DNA of 64,000 bases from Herbidospora solisilvae (GTDB lineage Bacteria > Actinomycetota > Actinomycetes > Streptosporangiales > Streptosporangiaceae), in NCBI RefSeq assembly GCF_009901565.1, contig NZ_WXEW01000013.1:170136-234135 (forward strand). The letters run 5' to 3'. The number at the start of each line of letters is the position of its first letter. Within the stretch, counting starts at the first letter, position 1. The position numbers were made by a program, and so were the translations under genes. Shown piece by piece: positions 17,052 through 26,074 of this stretch. Under the pieces are notes generated by a model. The model worked only from the letters and a program-made list of their open reading frames with translations, had not been told where the DNA came from and did no database searches.

Positions 17052-17630
17052 TTAATGAGCCGTCAGGTACCTCGACTCTTCCAGCAGCCGCGGGGTCATC
17101 GTGATCCCCGTGAGGCGCTCGGCCAGCGAGAACGCCGGTCCCCGATGAGGCTGCTCGGGGAGCGGGTGGACCGGGGAGTGCATCTGCTCCAGAAGGTCCG
17201 CGATCTCGTCCGGCGGCTCCCCGCAGTAGCTCTCGTGCGGCCGGAACAGGAACCGGATCCTCCCGTCCACGATCCCGTGGGAGTAGCCCTCCTCGGGCAG
17301 GAACTGGAACCGGATCCTCCCGTCGTCGACCCAGTGGAAGTGGTCCATGTCGTCGACGTCGAGGTAGGAGTGCGAGACGAGGCGGGTGCCCGCCGACAAC
17401 GGCAGGACGACCTCCTCGGTGCTGCCGAGGCCGCCGTACGACTCGACGAGGAGCGCCCACTCTCCGAGGGCGACGGCGCCGCGGGCCTGCCCCCGGATCA
17501 GCTCGTCGAGTGTCAGCTCGGCGCGGCCGGGCCCGGCGCCCAGCCGGGTCAGCAGCCGGTCGGGCGTCAGGCCGCGGACGTAGGTGAGGCAGTAGGCCTT
17601 GGCGAGCGCCGGGGGGAGCCGGGAGTGCAC
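17052..17630 (-). CDS. DUF6461-like protein
   Basis: The 192-residue protein resembles DUF6461 proteins of actinomycetes: the start AKAYCLTYVRGLTPDRLLTRLG, a central WALLVESYGGLGSTEEVVLPL, and a C-terminal helical part. The function is unknown in this family. An internal near-repeat, DGRIRFQFLPEEGYSHG and DGRIRFLFRPHESYCG at about residues 104-138, suggests a local duplication. The GTG start lies three bases after the stop of the cupin gene, and the sulfatase/cupin/DUF6461 genes form a single run in this direction. Confidence 0.65.
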   Translation of the reverse strand: MHSRLPPALAKAYCLTYVRGLTPDRLLTRLGAGPGRAELTLDELIRGQARGAVALGEWALLVESYGGLGSTEEVVLPLSAGTRLVSHSYLDVDDMDHFHWVDDGRIRFQFLPEEGYSHGIVDGRIRFLFRPHESYCGEPPDEIADLLEQMHSPVHPLPEQPHRGPAFSLAERLTGITMTPRLLEESRYLTAH

Positions 17631-17633
17631 AGG

Positions 17634-17951
17634 TCAGCCGCGGGAGCCGTAGGCCGGGCCGAACACCACCAGGAGGGTCAGGTCTTCGGTCACGTCGACG
17701 AAGCGGTGGTCTTCGCCGGCCGGGACGAAGATGACCGCGCCCGGCCCGACCTCCGCCTCGCCCGTTGGGGTCACGATGCGGGCGCGGCCCGTCGTCACGA
17801 CGTAGATCTCGTCTTCGGTGTGGGGGCTCTGGTCGTCGACGCCGCCCGCCGGGATGCAGTAGGTGCCCACCGACAGGTCGGGGGTACGGAGCTGCTCGGT
17901 CCAGTCGCCGTCCGCGCCCGCCCACACGCCGGCGCCTTCGATGATCCGCAT
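17634..17951 (-). CDS. Single-domain cupin protein
   Basis: The 105-residue protein is one small cupin barrel. Motif 1 is visible as PHTEDEIYVVTTGRARI, with His and Glu of the usual metal set, and motif 2 as PAGEDHRFVDV. These positions could bind a metal, but no reaction can be assigned from sequence; such cupins act as isomerases, dioxygenases or ligand sensors. It begins one base after the sulfatase stop and ends three bases before the next gene, so it belongs to the sulfatase operon and may handle a desulfated sugar or sense it. Confidence 0.85.
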   Translation of the reverse strand: MRIIEGAGVWAGADGDWTEQLRTPDLSVGTYCIPAGGVDDQSPHTEDEIYVVTTGRARIVTPTGEAEVGPGAVIFVPAGEDHRFVDVTEDLTLLVVFGPAYGSRG

Positions 17952-17952
17952 G

Positions 17953-19557
17953 TCAGAAGGGGGCTTTCTGGACCTTGGTCCGGAAGTGGATCTCCTCGCC
18001 GTCCACGACGAAGCGGGCGTGCGCGACCCTGCCCTTCTTCGGGAACGTCGCCACGAACGACTCGGCCTTGACCAGGCGCTCCTGGCCGACGCTCTTGTCG
18101 TCGTCCTTGTCGAGGTAGAGGCGGACCTTGGTCCACGGGCCGGACGAGCCGTTGGCGAGCGAGACCACCACGCCGCCGGCCTCCTCGCGGGCCGACAGGC
18201 CGTAGGGGATGCGCGGGTCGGGGCCGATCGACCCGTCGAGCAGGGCGTTGAGCTCCTCGACCAGCTTCGGGTGGCGGTCGGCCACGTTGTGGCGTTCGCC
18301 CCGGTCGCCGCGCAGGTCGTAGAGCTCGTTGCGGCCCTCGGGGCCGGCGCCGGCGATGTTCGGGTTGAAGCGGATCAGCTTCCAGTGGCCGCGCCGGATC
18401 GCCTGCATCTTCCGTGGACGGTTCCAGATCAGGAACGGGTGGCCTGCGTAGCGGTCGCCGGTCAGCAGGCCGCGGAAGGAGCGTCCGTCGAGGTGGGCGG
18501 GGGCCGGCAGGCCCGCGATGTCGGCCACCGTCGGCAGGATGTCCCACAGCGCCACCGGGTCTTCGACGACCTTCGGGCTGAACGACGGGTTGTAGGCGAT
18601 CATCGGGATGCGGATGCCGCCGTCGTACAACTGGCGCTTGACGCCGCGGTAGGGGCCGTTGGAGTTGAAGATGTTCGGGTCGACGCCCTTCTCGTGGTGG
18701 GGGCCGTTGTCGGCCGTGAAGATCACGATGGTGTCGTCGGCCACGCCCGCCTGGCGCAGGGCCCGCAGGATGTCGCCCACGTGGGCGTCGAGCCGGGTCA
18801 CCTGGGCGGCGTGGCGGCGGTTGGCCTTGGTCCACGGCTTGTCGGCGTACTGGCCCGCGTCGCCGGGGATCTCGCTCGGCGAGTGGGGCAGGATCGTGGC
18901 GAACTGGAGCAGGAACGGCTTGCCGTCCTTGGCCGACTCGTCGATGAACTTGACCGCGCGGTCGCGCAGGAAGTCGGGGCTGTACGTCGCCCCGTCGAAG
19001 GCCACCATCTCGCGGTTGTGCCACAGGTACGTCGGCCAGTACTGGTGGGCGTGGATGTGGGTGATGTAGCCGTAGAACTCGTCGTAGCCGCGCACGTTCG
19101 GGTGGGAGTCCTGGTCGGGCTGCTCGGGCCCGAAGCCCCACTTGCCGATGAGGGCGGTGCGGTAACCGGCCAGCCGCGCGACCTCGGCGAACGTCAGGTC
19201 GCCCGGGTTCAGCGCACGCTGCGGGCCCCCTTCGGGGTTCTCCCGGACCGTTCCGTGACCGGTGTGCAGGCCGGTGAGCAGGGAGCAGCGCGAGGGCGCG
19301 CAGAGCGAGGAGCCCGCGAAGGCGTTGCGGAAGCGCACTCCCTGGGCCGCCATGCGGTCGAGGTTCGGCGTCGCGATGATCTGCTGGCCGTAGGGGCCGA
19401 TCTCGCTCACGCCCAGATCGTCGGCGAGGATCAGGACGATGTTGCGCGGAGCGCGGGGACGCGCCTCCGCCGGCTGGGCCACGCTCGCGGAGGCCAGGCC
19501 GGCGGCGAACACACCGCCGGTGCCCGCGAGGAATCCTCGCCTGGTAGTGGACAGCAT
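17953..19557 (-). CDS. Tat-exported sulfatase (formylglycine type)
   Basis: The 534-residue protein begins with a twin-arginine signal (TTRRGFLAG) followed by an alkaline-phosphatase-superfamily fold. LADDLG at about residues 45-50 gives the metal-binding aspartates. CAPSR at residues 86-90 is the C-x-P-x-R signature whose cysteine is oxidised to formylglycine, here by an enzyme not in the window. TADNGPHHEKG supplies the later Asp/Asn metal ligands. It should remove sulfate esters from a polysaccharide or glycan outside the cell. It leads an operon with the cupin and DUF6461 genes. Confidence 0.93.
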   Translation of the reverse strand: MLSTTRRGFLAGTGGVFAAGLASASVAQPAEARPRAPRNIVLILADDLGVSEIGPYGQQIIATPNLDRMAAQGVRFRNAFAGSSLCAPSRCSLLTGLHTGHGTVRENPEGGPQRALNPGDLTFAEVARLAGYRTALIGKWGFGPEQPDQDSHPNVRGYDEFYGYITHIHAHQYWPTYLWHNREMVAFDGATYSPDFLRDRAVKFIDESAKDGKPFLLQFATILPHSPSEIPGDAGQYADKPWTKANRRHAAQVTRLDAHVGDILRALRQAGVADDTIVIFTADNGPHHEKGVDPNIFNSNGPYRGVKRQLYDGGIRIPMIAYNPSFSPKVVEDPVALWDILPTVADIAGLPAPAHLDGRSFRGLLTGDRYAGHPFLIWNRPRKMQAIRRGHWKLIRFNPNIAGAGPEGRNELYDLRGDRGERHNVADRHPKLVEELNALLDGSIGPDPRIPYGLSAREEAGGVVVSLANGSSGPWTKVRLYLDKDDDKSVGQERLVKAESFVATFPKKGRVAHARFVVDGEEIHFRTKVQKAPF

Positions 19558-19677
19558 TGATCCTTGGCTTCTGGTGAGGGCACGGGGAGCCGGGAATGCG
19601 GCCCGCCGTGCTGGAACGTACCGGATCTGATCTTTTCACGCCAGCTGTCGGGAAACCTCTAATCAAACCGGAACGGC

Positions 19678-19710
19678 GATGGCCGCCGGGTGGGGTTCCC
19701 GGCGGCCATC
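19678..19710 (-). terminator. Intrinsic terminator after the carboxypeptidase gene
   Basis: GATGGCCGCCGGG at 19678-19690 pairs perfectly with CCCGGCGGCCATC at 19698-19710 around a seven-base loop. It lies ten bases downstream of the carboxypeptidase stop on the minus strand. No long U-tract follows, which is normal in high-GC actinomycetes. Confidence 0.8.
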
Positions 19711-19720
19711 TGGTGACGCG

Positions 19721-22159
19721 TTATCCGACCTTGACGACCTTCGAGCTGTAGTTGCCCGTGCCGGTGGCGGGGTCGTAGTTCCGCTCCACGTTCCCGGCGA
19801 TGTCGACCGAGAACCAGTTGACGGTGGTGTCCTTGTCGACGGTGATGTGCGCCGCGCCCTCGCGCATGCCGGCCTGCTCCAGCTTGGTGCTCTGGAGCGT
19901 CGGCTTGCCGCCGTCGAGGGTGTAGTACACGTTGGCCGCCTCGTTCACCGAGAAGGTGAAGGTCGCGGTGCCCGGACCGCTCGACACCTTGACCAGGCTG
20001 GAGGTGGGCCGCTTGCCGTCGTCGGCGAACTCGCTCGCGACCTTCAGGATGGCGATCTGGCCGTTGGCGAACTCCATGGCCTCCTGGTGCCCTTCGGCGA
20101 ACGGCGGCTGGAAGCCGACGGGCTCGAAGCGCTTGGTCGTCGGGTTCCAGAGGTCGGCGCCGACCTCGAAGTCCCAGCCGATGATGCCGCGGTTGTACCA
20201 GTGCTCGTCGGCGCTGTTGCCGGCGGCCGAGTAGAGCACGTCCGGGACGGGGCCGGTGCGGCCCGGCCAGATGCCCGTGCCACGCCAGGCCTGGACGGCC
20301 GACAGGATCTCGGACGAGGCGTCCCAGAAGTAGTTCTCGGTGCCGAAGTCGACGCGCGGCAGCAGCTCACGGCCGGCCGCCTTGTAGGCGCCGGGAGGCC
20401 ACATGAAGTAGCCGCCGTACGAGTGGGTGTTCATCGCGAACTTGATGTTCGGGAACTGGTGGGTCAGCCAGACCTCGTTCTTGGCCTCCGGCTCCGACAG
20501 CTCCGCCGGGCCGGCGAAGGTGTCGCTGGTGCAGGAGGCCGAGGCGCCGCTGTAGCCGTCGGTGAGCGAACCGACGGAGAAGTTGCGGTTCAGGTCCACA
20601 CCCCACGAGTTGCGGCGGCCGGGGTCGCCGTTGTTCTCGGGGCAGTGGTTGGTCATGTTGCGGCGCTGCGAGTTGAAGTCGTAGAAGCTGTAGTGCGCGC
20701 CGTCGGGGTTGGTGACCGGCAGGACGAAGATGTCGAGGTCGTCGACCAGGTCCTTGGTCGTGCGGTCGTGCGCGTAGTTGCGCAGCAGCCGCTCGGCGGT
20801 CTCCAGGCAGGTGATCGGGGTCACCCACTCGCGGGCGTGCTCCTGGCAGTACAGGAAGACGCCGGTCTTGGAGCCGTCGCGGTCGCGGCCGATCCGGATC
20901 GCCTTGGTCTGGAAGGGCTCGCGCGAGATGTTCGCCGGGGCCTTGAGGCCGTCGGTCAGGGCGGTCGTCGCGGCGGTGGGCGCCACGGCGGCGCCGGTGT
21001 TGGTGCGGTAGAGGCTGGCCTTCACCAGGGCCGCGGCGGGCGCGCTGGCGTTGACGGCGTCCACGACCTGCTTGGAGGTGCTGTTGACCGCGCCGGCGGC
21101 GTCGGTGCCGAGGCTGACCGAGATCGCCTTGCCGTTGACCGCGACGGACAGCGGGCTGCTCGCGCTGCCGGGGTTGGTCAGCGCGAAGGTGATGTCGTTG
21201 CCGCCCTCGTGGCCGTACACCTTGGAGCTCACGTAGAACGCGGACGCGCCGGTGCCGCCGAACTGCGCCTGGGCCAGGCGACGGTAGCCGTTGGTCTTGT
21301 ACGGCAGGTCGACGATCTCGGCGATCTTCGGGAACTCGGCGGCGAGGCCGACGATGCGATCGGTGATCTCCGTCGGGTCCATGTAGTGGTCGATGAAGTC
21401 CGAGACGTAGTGGGGGCTGGGCGCCTTCTGCGGCGCGCCGAGCCACTCCTTCACGTCGACCGTGACGGTGCCGCCGCGGTTGCTGGTGATCGTCACCTTC
21501 GAGGGAGCGGTGTTGATCGGCAGCGGCGAGTTGAAGCGGTGGTACATGTACTGGCCGGCGTCGGTGAAGCGGCTCATCGTGGCGGTGCCGCCCGAACCGG
21601 GCTCGGTGCCCGGTCCGTTGTCCCAGCTCACAGTGAGCACGGTCTCGGCGTCCACGGCGCTCGACTTGACCTCGACCGACAGGAACCGCTGGTTGCCGGT
21701 GTTGGTGAACCACTCCGAGCGCAGCACGGTCAGCTTGTCGCTGTCGGCGGCCTCCGCCGCCGCGATGCGCGCGAGGGCCTGGCGCCGCTGCGCCTGGTTC
21801 TCGGCGACGTCACTCTGGTCGGAGATGGTGCCGCGCAGGTCGAAGCCCTGGTCGCGGAGCGCCTGGGCCTCCTCGGGGCTGAGCACCGCGTGGACCTCGA
21901 GGCCCTCATCGACGGGCTTCTTGTACTCGGCGAGGTCGACGCCCAGCTCGTTCAGGCGGTCGACGGCCGCCTGGTCGGGAACGACGATGCGAATCAGCGC
22001 GACACCGTTCTGGGCGCCGGCGGGCTGCCGGTCCGCGGGGACCGCGCTGACCGGTGGCACCGGGTCGGCGAGGCTCGGCAGCGGGCTGAGCACCAGGGCG
22101 ATGGGGATGGCGAGGCCGACCGCCAATTGGCGGCTCCTCCTTCGGGGAACGATCCTCAC
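19721..22159 (-). CDS. Secreted zinc carboxypeptidase, M14 family
   Basis: The 812-residue protein has a Sec signal (about residues 1-31) and a pro-region to about residue 150 that contains VVPDQAAVDRLNELGVDL. The M14 catalytic domain follows. Zinc ligands are seen in HAREW (His441, Glu444) and in NTHSYGG; VDLNRNF is the usual substrate-binding motif, and the catalytic Glu is probably in WDFEVGADLW. A 110-residue insertion or extra domain separates the start of the fold (DPTEITDRI) from the HAREW motif. The C-terminus carries a beta-rich module. It resembles carboxypeptidase T/SG enzymes that release C-terminal residues from peptides outside the cell. GTG start with GGAGGAAC upstream. Confidence 0.92.
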   Translation of the reverse strand: MRIVPRRRSRQLAVGLAIPIALVLSPLPSLADPVPPVSAVPADRQPAGAQNGVALIRIVVPDQAAVDRLNELGVDLAEYKKPVDEGLEVHAVLSPEEAQALRDQGFDLRGTISDQSDVAENQAQRRQALARIAAAEAADSDKLTVLRSEWFTNTGNQRFLSVEVKSSAVDAETVLTVSWDNGPGTEPGSGGTATMSRFTDAGQYMYHRFNSPLPINTAPSKVTITSNRGGTVTVDVKEWLGAPQKAPSPHYVSDFIDHYMDPTEITDRIVGLAAEFPKIAEIVDLPYKTNGYRRLAQAQFGGTGASAFYVSSKVYGHEGGNDITFALTNPGSASSPLSVAVNGKAISVSLGTDAAGAVNSTSKQVVDAVNASAPAAALVKASLYRTNTGAAVAPTAATTALTDGLKAPANISREPFQTKAIRIGRDRDGSKTGVFLYCQEHAREWVTPITCLETAERLLRNYAHDRTTKDLVDDLDIFVLPVTNPDGAHYSFYDFNSQRRNMTNHCPENNGDPGRRNSWGVDLNRNFSVGSLTDGYSGASASCTSDTFAGPAELSEPEAKNEVWLTHQFPNIKFAMNTHSYGGYFMWPPGAYKAAGRELLPRVDFGTENYFWDASSEILSAVQAWRGTGIWPGRTGPVPDVLYSAAGNSADEHWYNRGIIGWDFEVGADLWNPTTKRFEPVGFQPPFAEGHQEAMEFANGQIAILKVASEFADDGKRPTSSLVKVSSGPGTATFTFSVNEAANVYYTLDGGKPTLQSTKLEQAGMREGAAHITVDKDTTVNWFSVDIAGNVERNYDPATGTGNYSSKVVKVG

Positions 22160-22319
22160 TGAAGTTCCTCCAGGTGAGCGTGCCTGCCAGGCGAGGTTCT
22201 ACCGGGCGGGAGAGGGCACGCAGAGTATTTTTGAAGTCTTCGCCCATAAGATGATCACCGTCAAGGTGTCGAAACAACCGATTTGGGAAGTTTCGATAAC
22301 TAAATGGTCTATACGGACA

Positions 22320-22346
22320 TTGAGTGACAAATCGCTCAGGTATAGG
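22320..22346 (+). promoter_or_regulatory. Promoter of tyrosine phosphatase gene, with inverted repeat
   Basis: TATAGG at 22341-22346 ends nine bases before the GTG start, with no ribosome binding site between, which suggests a leaderless transcript. TTGAGT at 22320-22325 is a possible -35 although the 15-base spacer is short. TGAGTGA and TCGCTCA (22321-22338) form a near-perfect inverted repeat in that spacer. Confidence 0.4.
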
Positions 22347-22355
22347 CTTCGCGTC

Positions 22356-22835
22356 GTGGTCTTTCGCGTGACGTTCGTCTGCACCGGCAACATCTGCCGC
22401 TCCCCGATGGCCGAGCACATCCTCCGCCGTCACCTCGAAGACGCCGCCCTCGACGTCGAGGTCGAGGTCGACAGCTCCGGCACCCAGGGCTGGCACATCG
22501 GCAAACCCGCCGACCACCGCACGATCGCGGCCCTGCGCCGGGCGGGATACACCAGCGCCCACAGCGCCCGCCAGTTCCGCGCCCTGTGGTTCGGCCGGTA
22601 CGACCTGATCATCGCCCTCGACGGCGGACACCTGCGCGACCTGCGCTCCATGGCCCCCAGCGAGGCCGACCGGGAGAAAGTCCGGCTGCTCCGCGAATTC
22701 GACCCCGGCGCCGATTCCCCCGACGTCGCCGACCCCTATTACGGGGGCCGCGCCGACTTCGAGAAAGTGCGCGTCCAGATCGAGGCGGCGGCCCCCGGGC
22801 TCATCGCGGAGATAAAAACCCGGCTGACTTCGTAG
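22356..22835 (+). CDS. Low-molecular-weight protein-tyrosine phosphatase
   Basis: The 159-residue protein carries the C-x5-R signature CTGNICRS at about residues 9-16 from the GTG start, and the general-acid loop DVADPYYGG near residue 130. It is a cytoplasmic enzyme of the LMW-PTP family (PtpA-like) that hydrolyses phosphotyrosine or arginine phosphate on proteins. I chose the GTG at 22356; a second GTG four codons later would still keep the motif. It is 57 bases upstream of the VanW gene on the same strand and may be co-transcribed, but no functional link is known. Confidence 0.9.
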   Translation: MVFRVTFVCTGNICRSPMAEHILRRHLEDAALDVEVEVDSSGTQGWHIGKPADHRTIAALRRAGYTSAHSARQFRALWFGRYDLIIALDGGHLRDLRSMAPSEADREKVRLLREFDPGADSPDVADPYYGGRADFEKVRVQIEAAAPGLIAEIKTRLTS

Positions 22836-22892
22836 GCAGTCAGAAAGGTCGCCCAAGCCCCATAAAATGCCCGAAATGGGTGGGAGGCGGCT

Positions 22893-24608
22893 GTGACGTA
22901 CGTGACCGATGGGGCCAGCGGGGTCGGCCGGAGCGTGCCGCCGCCCGAGCCGGGACGCCGGTCGCGGACCCCGCTGATCATCACCGGCCTGGTCGTCCTG
23001 GCGCTGGTCGCGGCCGTCGGCGGCCCGGCCGTGGCGTTCGCCGGGGAGTTGCCCCGCAACACCTTCGTCGCCGGGATCGACATCGGCGGCCTCGACCCGG
23101 CCCACGCCCGGGAGAGGCTGGCGGCCGAACTCGCCGGCCGCGCCGACCGGCCGATCACGGTCACGGCCGGCGGCAAGGAGACCGAGGTCAGCCCCGGCGA
23201 CGCCGGGCTCGCCTTCGACCTCGAGGGCACCGTGGCCGCCGCGCAGGGCGGCGTGGTCGACTCGCTCCAGGCGCTGTTCGGGCGGCGGGAGGTCCCGCTG
23301 CGGCTCAAGGTGGACGAGGAGCGCCTGAAGGCCTCCGTCGCCGCCATCGCCGAGGGGGCCGACCGCCCGGCCCGCCAGGGCGGCATCCTCTACCGGGGCC
23401 TCACGCCCCGGGTCGTCACCCCCGCCAGCGGACGCGCCGTCGACCAGGCCGACGCCGCCGGGAAGCTCCGGCAGGCCTATCTCGACGGCGCCCAGGCCGT
23501 CTCCCTCCCGCTCGGGGTCGTCGAGCCGTACACGACGGCCGACGTGATGCGCCGCTTCGCCGCCTCCACCGCCAAGGAGGCGACCGGTCCGATCACGCTG
23601 ACCAACGGCCGCCGGTCGGCCGAACTGTCCAGCGCCGTCGTCGCGGCCAACCTCCGCTTCCTGCCCGACGAGCAGGGCGAGTTACGGCCGGCCTTCAACG
23701 CCCGCAAGGCCCTGGCGGGGGTCGAGGAACGCCTGGTCGACGCGGCCAAGGCCCCCAAGGACGCCACCTTCAAGATCGTCAAGGGCAGGCCGGTGGTCGT
23801 GCCGTCGCAGACCGGCCAGGGGGTCGACGCGGCGGCGCTGAAGACCTCGGTCGAGGCGGTGGTGACGGGGGGCGGCAGCCGTACCGTCGAGGTGTCGTTC
23901 ACCACCAGCGAGCCGGAACTGACGACGGAGAAGGCCAAGGCGCTCGGCATCAAGGAGAAGGTGTCGACGTACACCACCCATCACCCCTGCTGCGCCCCCC
24001 GGGTGACCAACATCCACACCATCGCCGACATCCTCGACCACCACCTGGTCATGCCGGGGGAGACCTTCTCCCTCAACGGCACCGTCGGCAAGCGTGACAC
24101 CGCGCGCGGCTTCGTCCCGGCCCCCATGATCTCCAGCGGACGGTTCGTCAACGACGTCGGCGGCGGCATCTCCCAGTTCGTGACGACCATGTTCAACGCG
24201 GTCTTCTTCGGCGGCTTCGAGGACGTCCAGCACATGGCGCACCAGTACTACATCTCCCGCTACCCGGCCGGGCGCGAGTCGACGGTGTCGTATCCGCAAC
24301 CGGACTTCCGCTGGAAGAACGACTCCAAGTACGGGGTGCTGGTGACGACGTCGTACACCTCGACGTCGGTGACGGTGACGTTCTGGAGCACCAAGCGGTG
24401 GGACATCGAGGCGGAGAGCTCAGGGCCGTACAACGTGACGACGGCCCCGCCCATCACGGACTCGGGGCCCGACTGCCTGCCGATGGGGGGCGCGCAGGGG
24501 TTCTCGATCGACGTGACCCGGGTGTTCAAGAAGGACGGCAAGGAGGTCCGGCGCGAGAAGTTCCACACGGTCTACGACGCCGAACCGGTGCTCACCTGCG
24601 AGAACTAG
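22893..24608 (+). CDS. VanW family membrane-anchored protein
   Basis: The 571-residue protein has a short cytoplasmic start, one membrane helix (about residues 29-50), two peptidoglycan-binding-like (PF12229) repeats between about 60 and 340, and a VanW domain from about residue 355. The VanW part shows the motifs HHPCCAPRVTN, PGETFSLNGTVGKR and DVGGGISQFVTTMFNAVF. VanW proteins are found beside vancomycin-resistance genes in other bacteria, but their reaction is not established; a cell-wall role is likely. GTG start with GGGAGG upstream. It ends eight bases from the convergent LysE gene. Confidence 0.88.
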   Translation: MTYVTDGASGVGRSVPPPEPGRRSRTPLIITGLVVLALVAAVGGPAVAFAGELPRNTFVAGIDIGGLDPAHARERLAAELAGRADRPITVTAGGKETEVSPGDAGLAFDLEGTVAAAQGGVVDSLQALFGRREVPLRLKVDEERLKASVAAIAEGADRPARQGGILYRGLTPRVVTPASGRAVDQADAAGKLRQAYLDGAQAVSLPLGVVEPYTTADVMRRFAASTAKEATGPITLTNGRRSAELSSAVVAANLRFLPDEQGELRPAFNARKALAGVEERLVDAAKAPKDATFKIVKGRPVVVPSQTGQGVDAAALKTSVEAVVTGGGSRTVEVSFTTSEPELTTEKAKALGIKEKVSTYTTHHPCCAPRVTNIHTIADILDHHLVMPGETFSLNGTVGKRDTARGFVPAPMISSGRFVNDVGGGISQFVTTMFNAVFFGGFEDVQHMAHQYYISRYPAGRESTVSYPQPDFRWKNDSKYGVLVTTSYTSTSVTVTFWSTKRWDIEAESSGPYNVTTAPPITDSGPDCLPMGGAQGFSIDVTRVFKKDGKEVRREKFHTVYDAEPVLTCEN

Positions 24609-24616
24609 CTCAGACC

Positions 24617-25276
24617 TCAACGGCTTTCCGCCGCCATGCGCACCCCCAGGGCCAGCAGGACCGTACCGCTGACCGCGTCGAGCCGCCGCCGGATCGCCGG
24701 GCGCCGGAACCACGCGCCCGCCCGGCCGACCACGGCCGCCAGCCCCAGATACAGCACGATCTCGATGGCCACCTGGAACGCGGCCAGCAACGCGGTCGTG
24801 GCGAACAGGGGCCGATCGGCGGGGACGAACTGCGGATAGAACGCGATCATGAAGGCGGCGATCTTGGGATTGGCGAGCATCACCACCGCCCCCTCCCCGA
24901 ACGCCTTCCACCACGACGACCCCGGACCGGCGTCCGGCGGGAGGATCTCCACCGACTCCTCGCCCCGTCGGCTCGGCCACGCCGAACGCCAGGCCTTGAT
25001 CCCGAGGTACACCAGGAAGGCCCCGCCCACCACCCGCAGGGCCAGATAGGCCACCTCGGAGGCCGCCACCAGGGAGGCGATCCCGGCGGAGGCGAGCAGC
25101 GCCCACACGTACAGGCCCGCCTCCAGGCCGAGCACGGTGGGCACCGCCCCGGAGAAGCCGCGCAGCGCCGCGCGGCGCAGGATCAGCGCCATCGCCGGGC
25201 CCGGCGACGCGGAGATCAGCACCACGGCGAGGGCGAAGGCGGGGAGAGAAGAGATGATGTCCACGACGTTCATCAT
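24617..25276 (-). CDS. LysE/RhtB family amino-acid exporter
   Basis: The 219-residue protein has the LysE family start (ISASPGPAMALILRRAALRGFSGAV), about six membrane segments, and GGAFLVYLGIKAWRSA in the middle. The family exports amino acids or small related metabolites, driven by the proton gradient; the substrate cannot be read from sequence. Two consecutive ATG codons can start the gene. A 30-base gap separates it from the SDR gene upstream on the same strand, so it may be the last gene of that operon. Confidence 0.88.
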   Translation of the reverse strand: MMNVVDIISSLPAFALAVVLISASPGPAMALILRRAALRGFSGAVPTVLGLEAGLYVWALLASAGIASLVAASEVAYLALRVVGGAFLVYLGIKAWRSAWPSRRGEESVEILPPDAGPGSSWWKAFGEGAVVMLANPKIAAFMIAFYPQFVPADRPLFATTALLAAFQVAIEIVLYLGLAAVVGRAGAWFRRPAIRRRLDAVSGTVLLALGVRMAAESR

Positions 25277-25306
25277 GATCGTGCGGATGTCGTCACTTCA
25301 ATTGGT

Positions 25307-26074
25307 CTAGGGCAGGATCGCGTCCACGTACCCGCCGTCCACCCGCAGCGCCCCGCCCGTCGTCGCCGAGGCCTGCCGCGACGACAGGTAGGTCACCATG
25401 TTGGCGATCTCCTCCGGTTCGATCAGCCGCTGGATCAGCGAGTGCGGCCGGTGCCGGCGCATGAACTCGCGCTGGGCCTCGTCCCACGGCAGGTCCCGGC
25501 TGACCAGGCTGTACACGAAGTCCTCCACGCCGCCCGTGTGGGTCGGGCCGGCGATGACGCTGTTGACCGTCACCCCGGTCCCCGCCGCCTCCTTGGCGAA
25601 GCCGCGGGAGACGGCCAGCAGGGCCGTCTTCGACATGCCGTAGTGGATCATCTCCTCGGGGGTCACCACGGCCGAGTCGCTGGCGATGTACTGGATCCGG
25701 CCCCAGCCGCGCTTCTTCATGCCGGGCAGGTAGGCGCGGGTCAGCCGGACCGCCGACAGGACGTTGGCCTCGAAGTAACGGCGCCACTCCCCGTCGGTGA
25801 TCTCCAGGGCGGGACGCGACTCGAAGACCCCGAAGTTGTTGACCAGGATGTCCACGTCGGGCAGGGCCTTGAGCACCTCGTCGGCGCCCTCCACCACGTC
25901 GCCGACGACCGGGATGCCGCCCACTTCCGCGGCGGCCTTCTCGACCCGCTCGGGGTTGCGGCCGTTCACGCCCACTCTGGCGCCCGCGCGGGCCAGGCCG
26001 GTGGCGATGGCCAGGCCGATGCCCTGCGTCGAACCGGTGACCAGGGCGGTCTTGCCCGTGAGATCGATGTTCAT
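25307..26074 (-). CDS. Short-chain dehydrogenase/reductase
   Basis: The 255-residue protein is a classical SDR. TGSTQGIG at about residues 14-21 is the cofactor site, NNFG replaces the usual NNAG, the catalytic Ser is in YIASDS, and YGMSK carries the Tyr and Lys. The start MNIDLTGKTALVTG is at 26074; the upstream frame belongs to the CDGSH gene, whose stop overlaps by four bases. Substrate unknown. Co-translation with the CDGSH and haem-oxygenase-like genes suggests an iron- or redox-linked pathway. Confidence 0.88.
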   Translation of the reverse strand: MNIDLTGKTALVTGSTQGIGLAIATGLARAGARVGVNGRNPERVEKAAAEVGGIPVVGDVVEGADEVLKALPDVDILVNNFGVFESRPALEITDGEWRRYFEANVLSAVRLTRAYLPGMKKRGWGRIQYIASDSAVVTPEEMIHYGMSKTALLAVSRGFAKEAAGTGVTVNSVIAGPTHTGGVEDFVYSLVSRDLPWDEAQREFMRRHRPHSLIQRLIEPEEIANMVTYLSSRQASATTGGALRVDGGYVDAILP

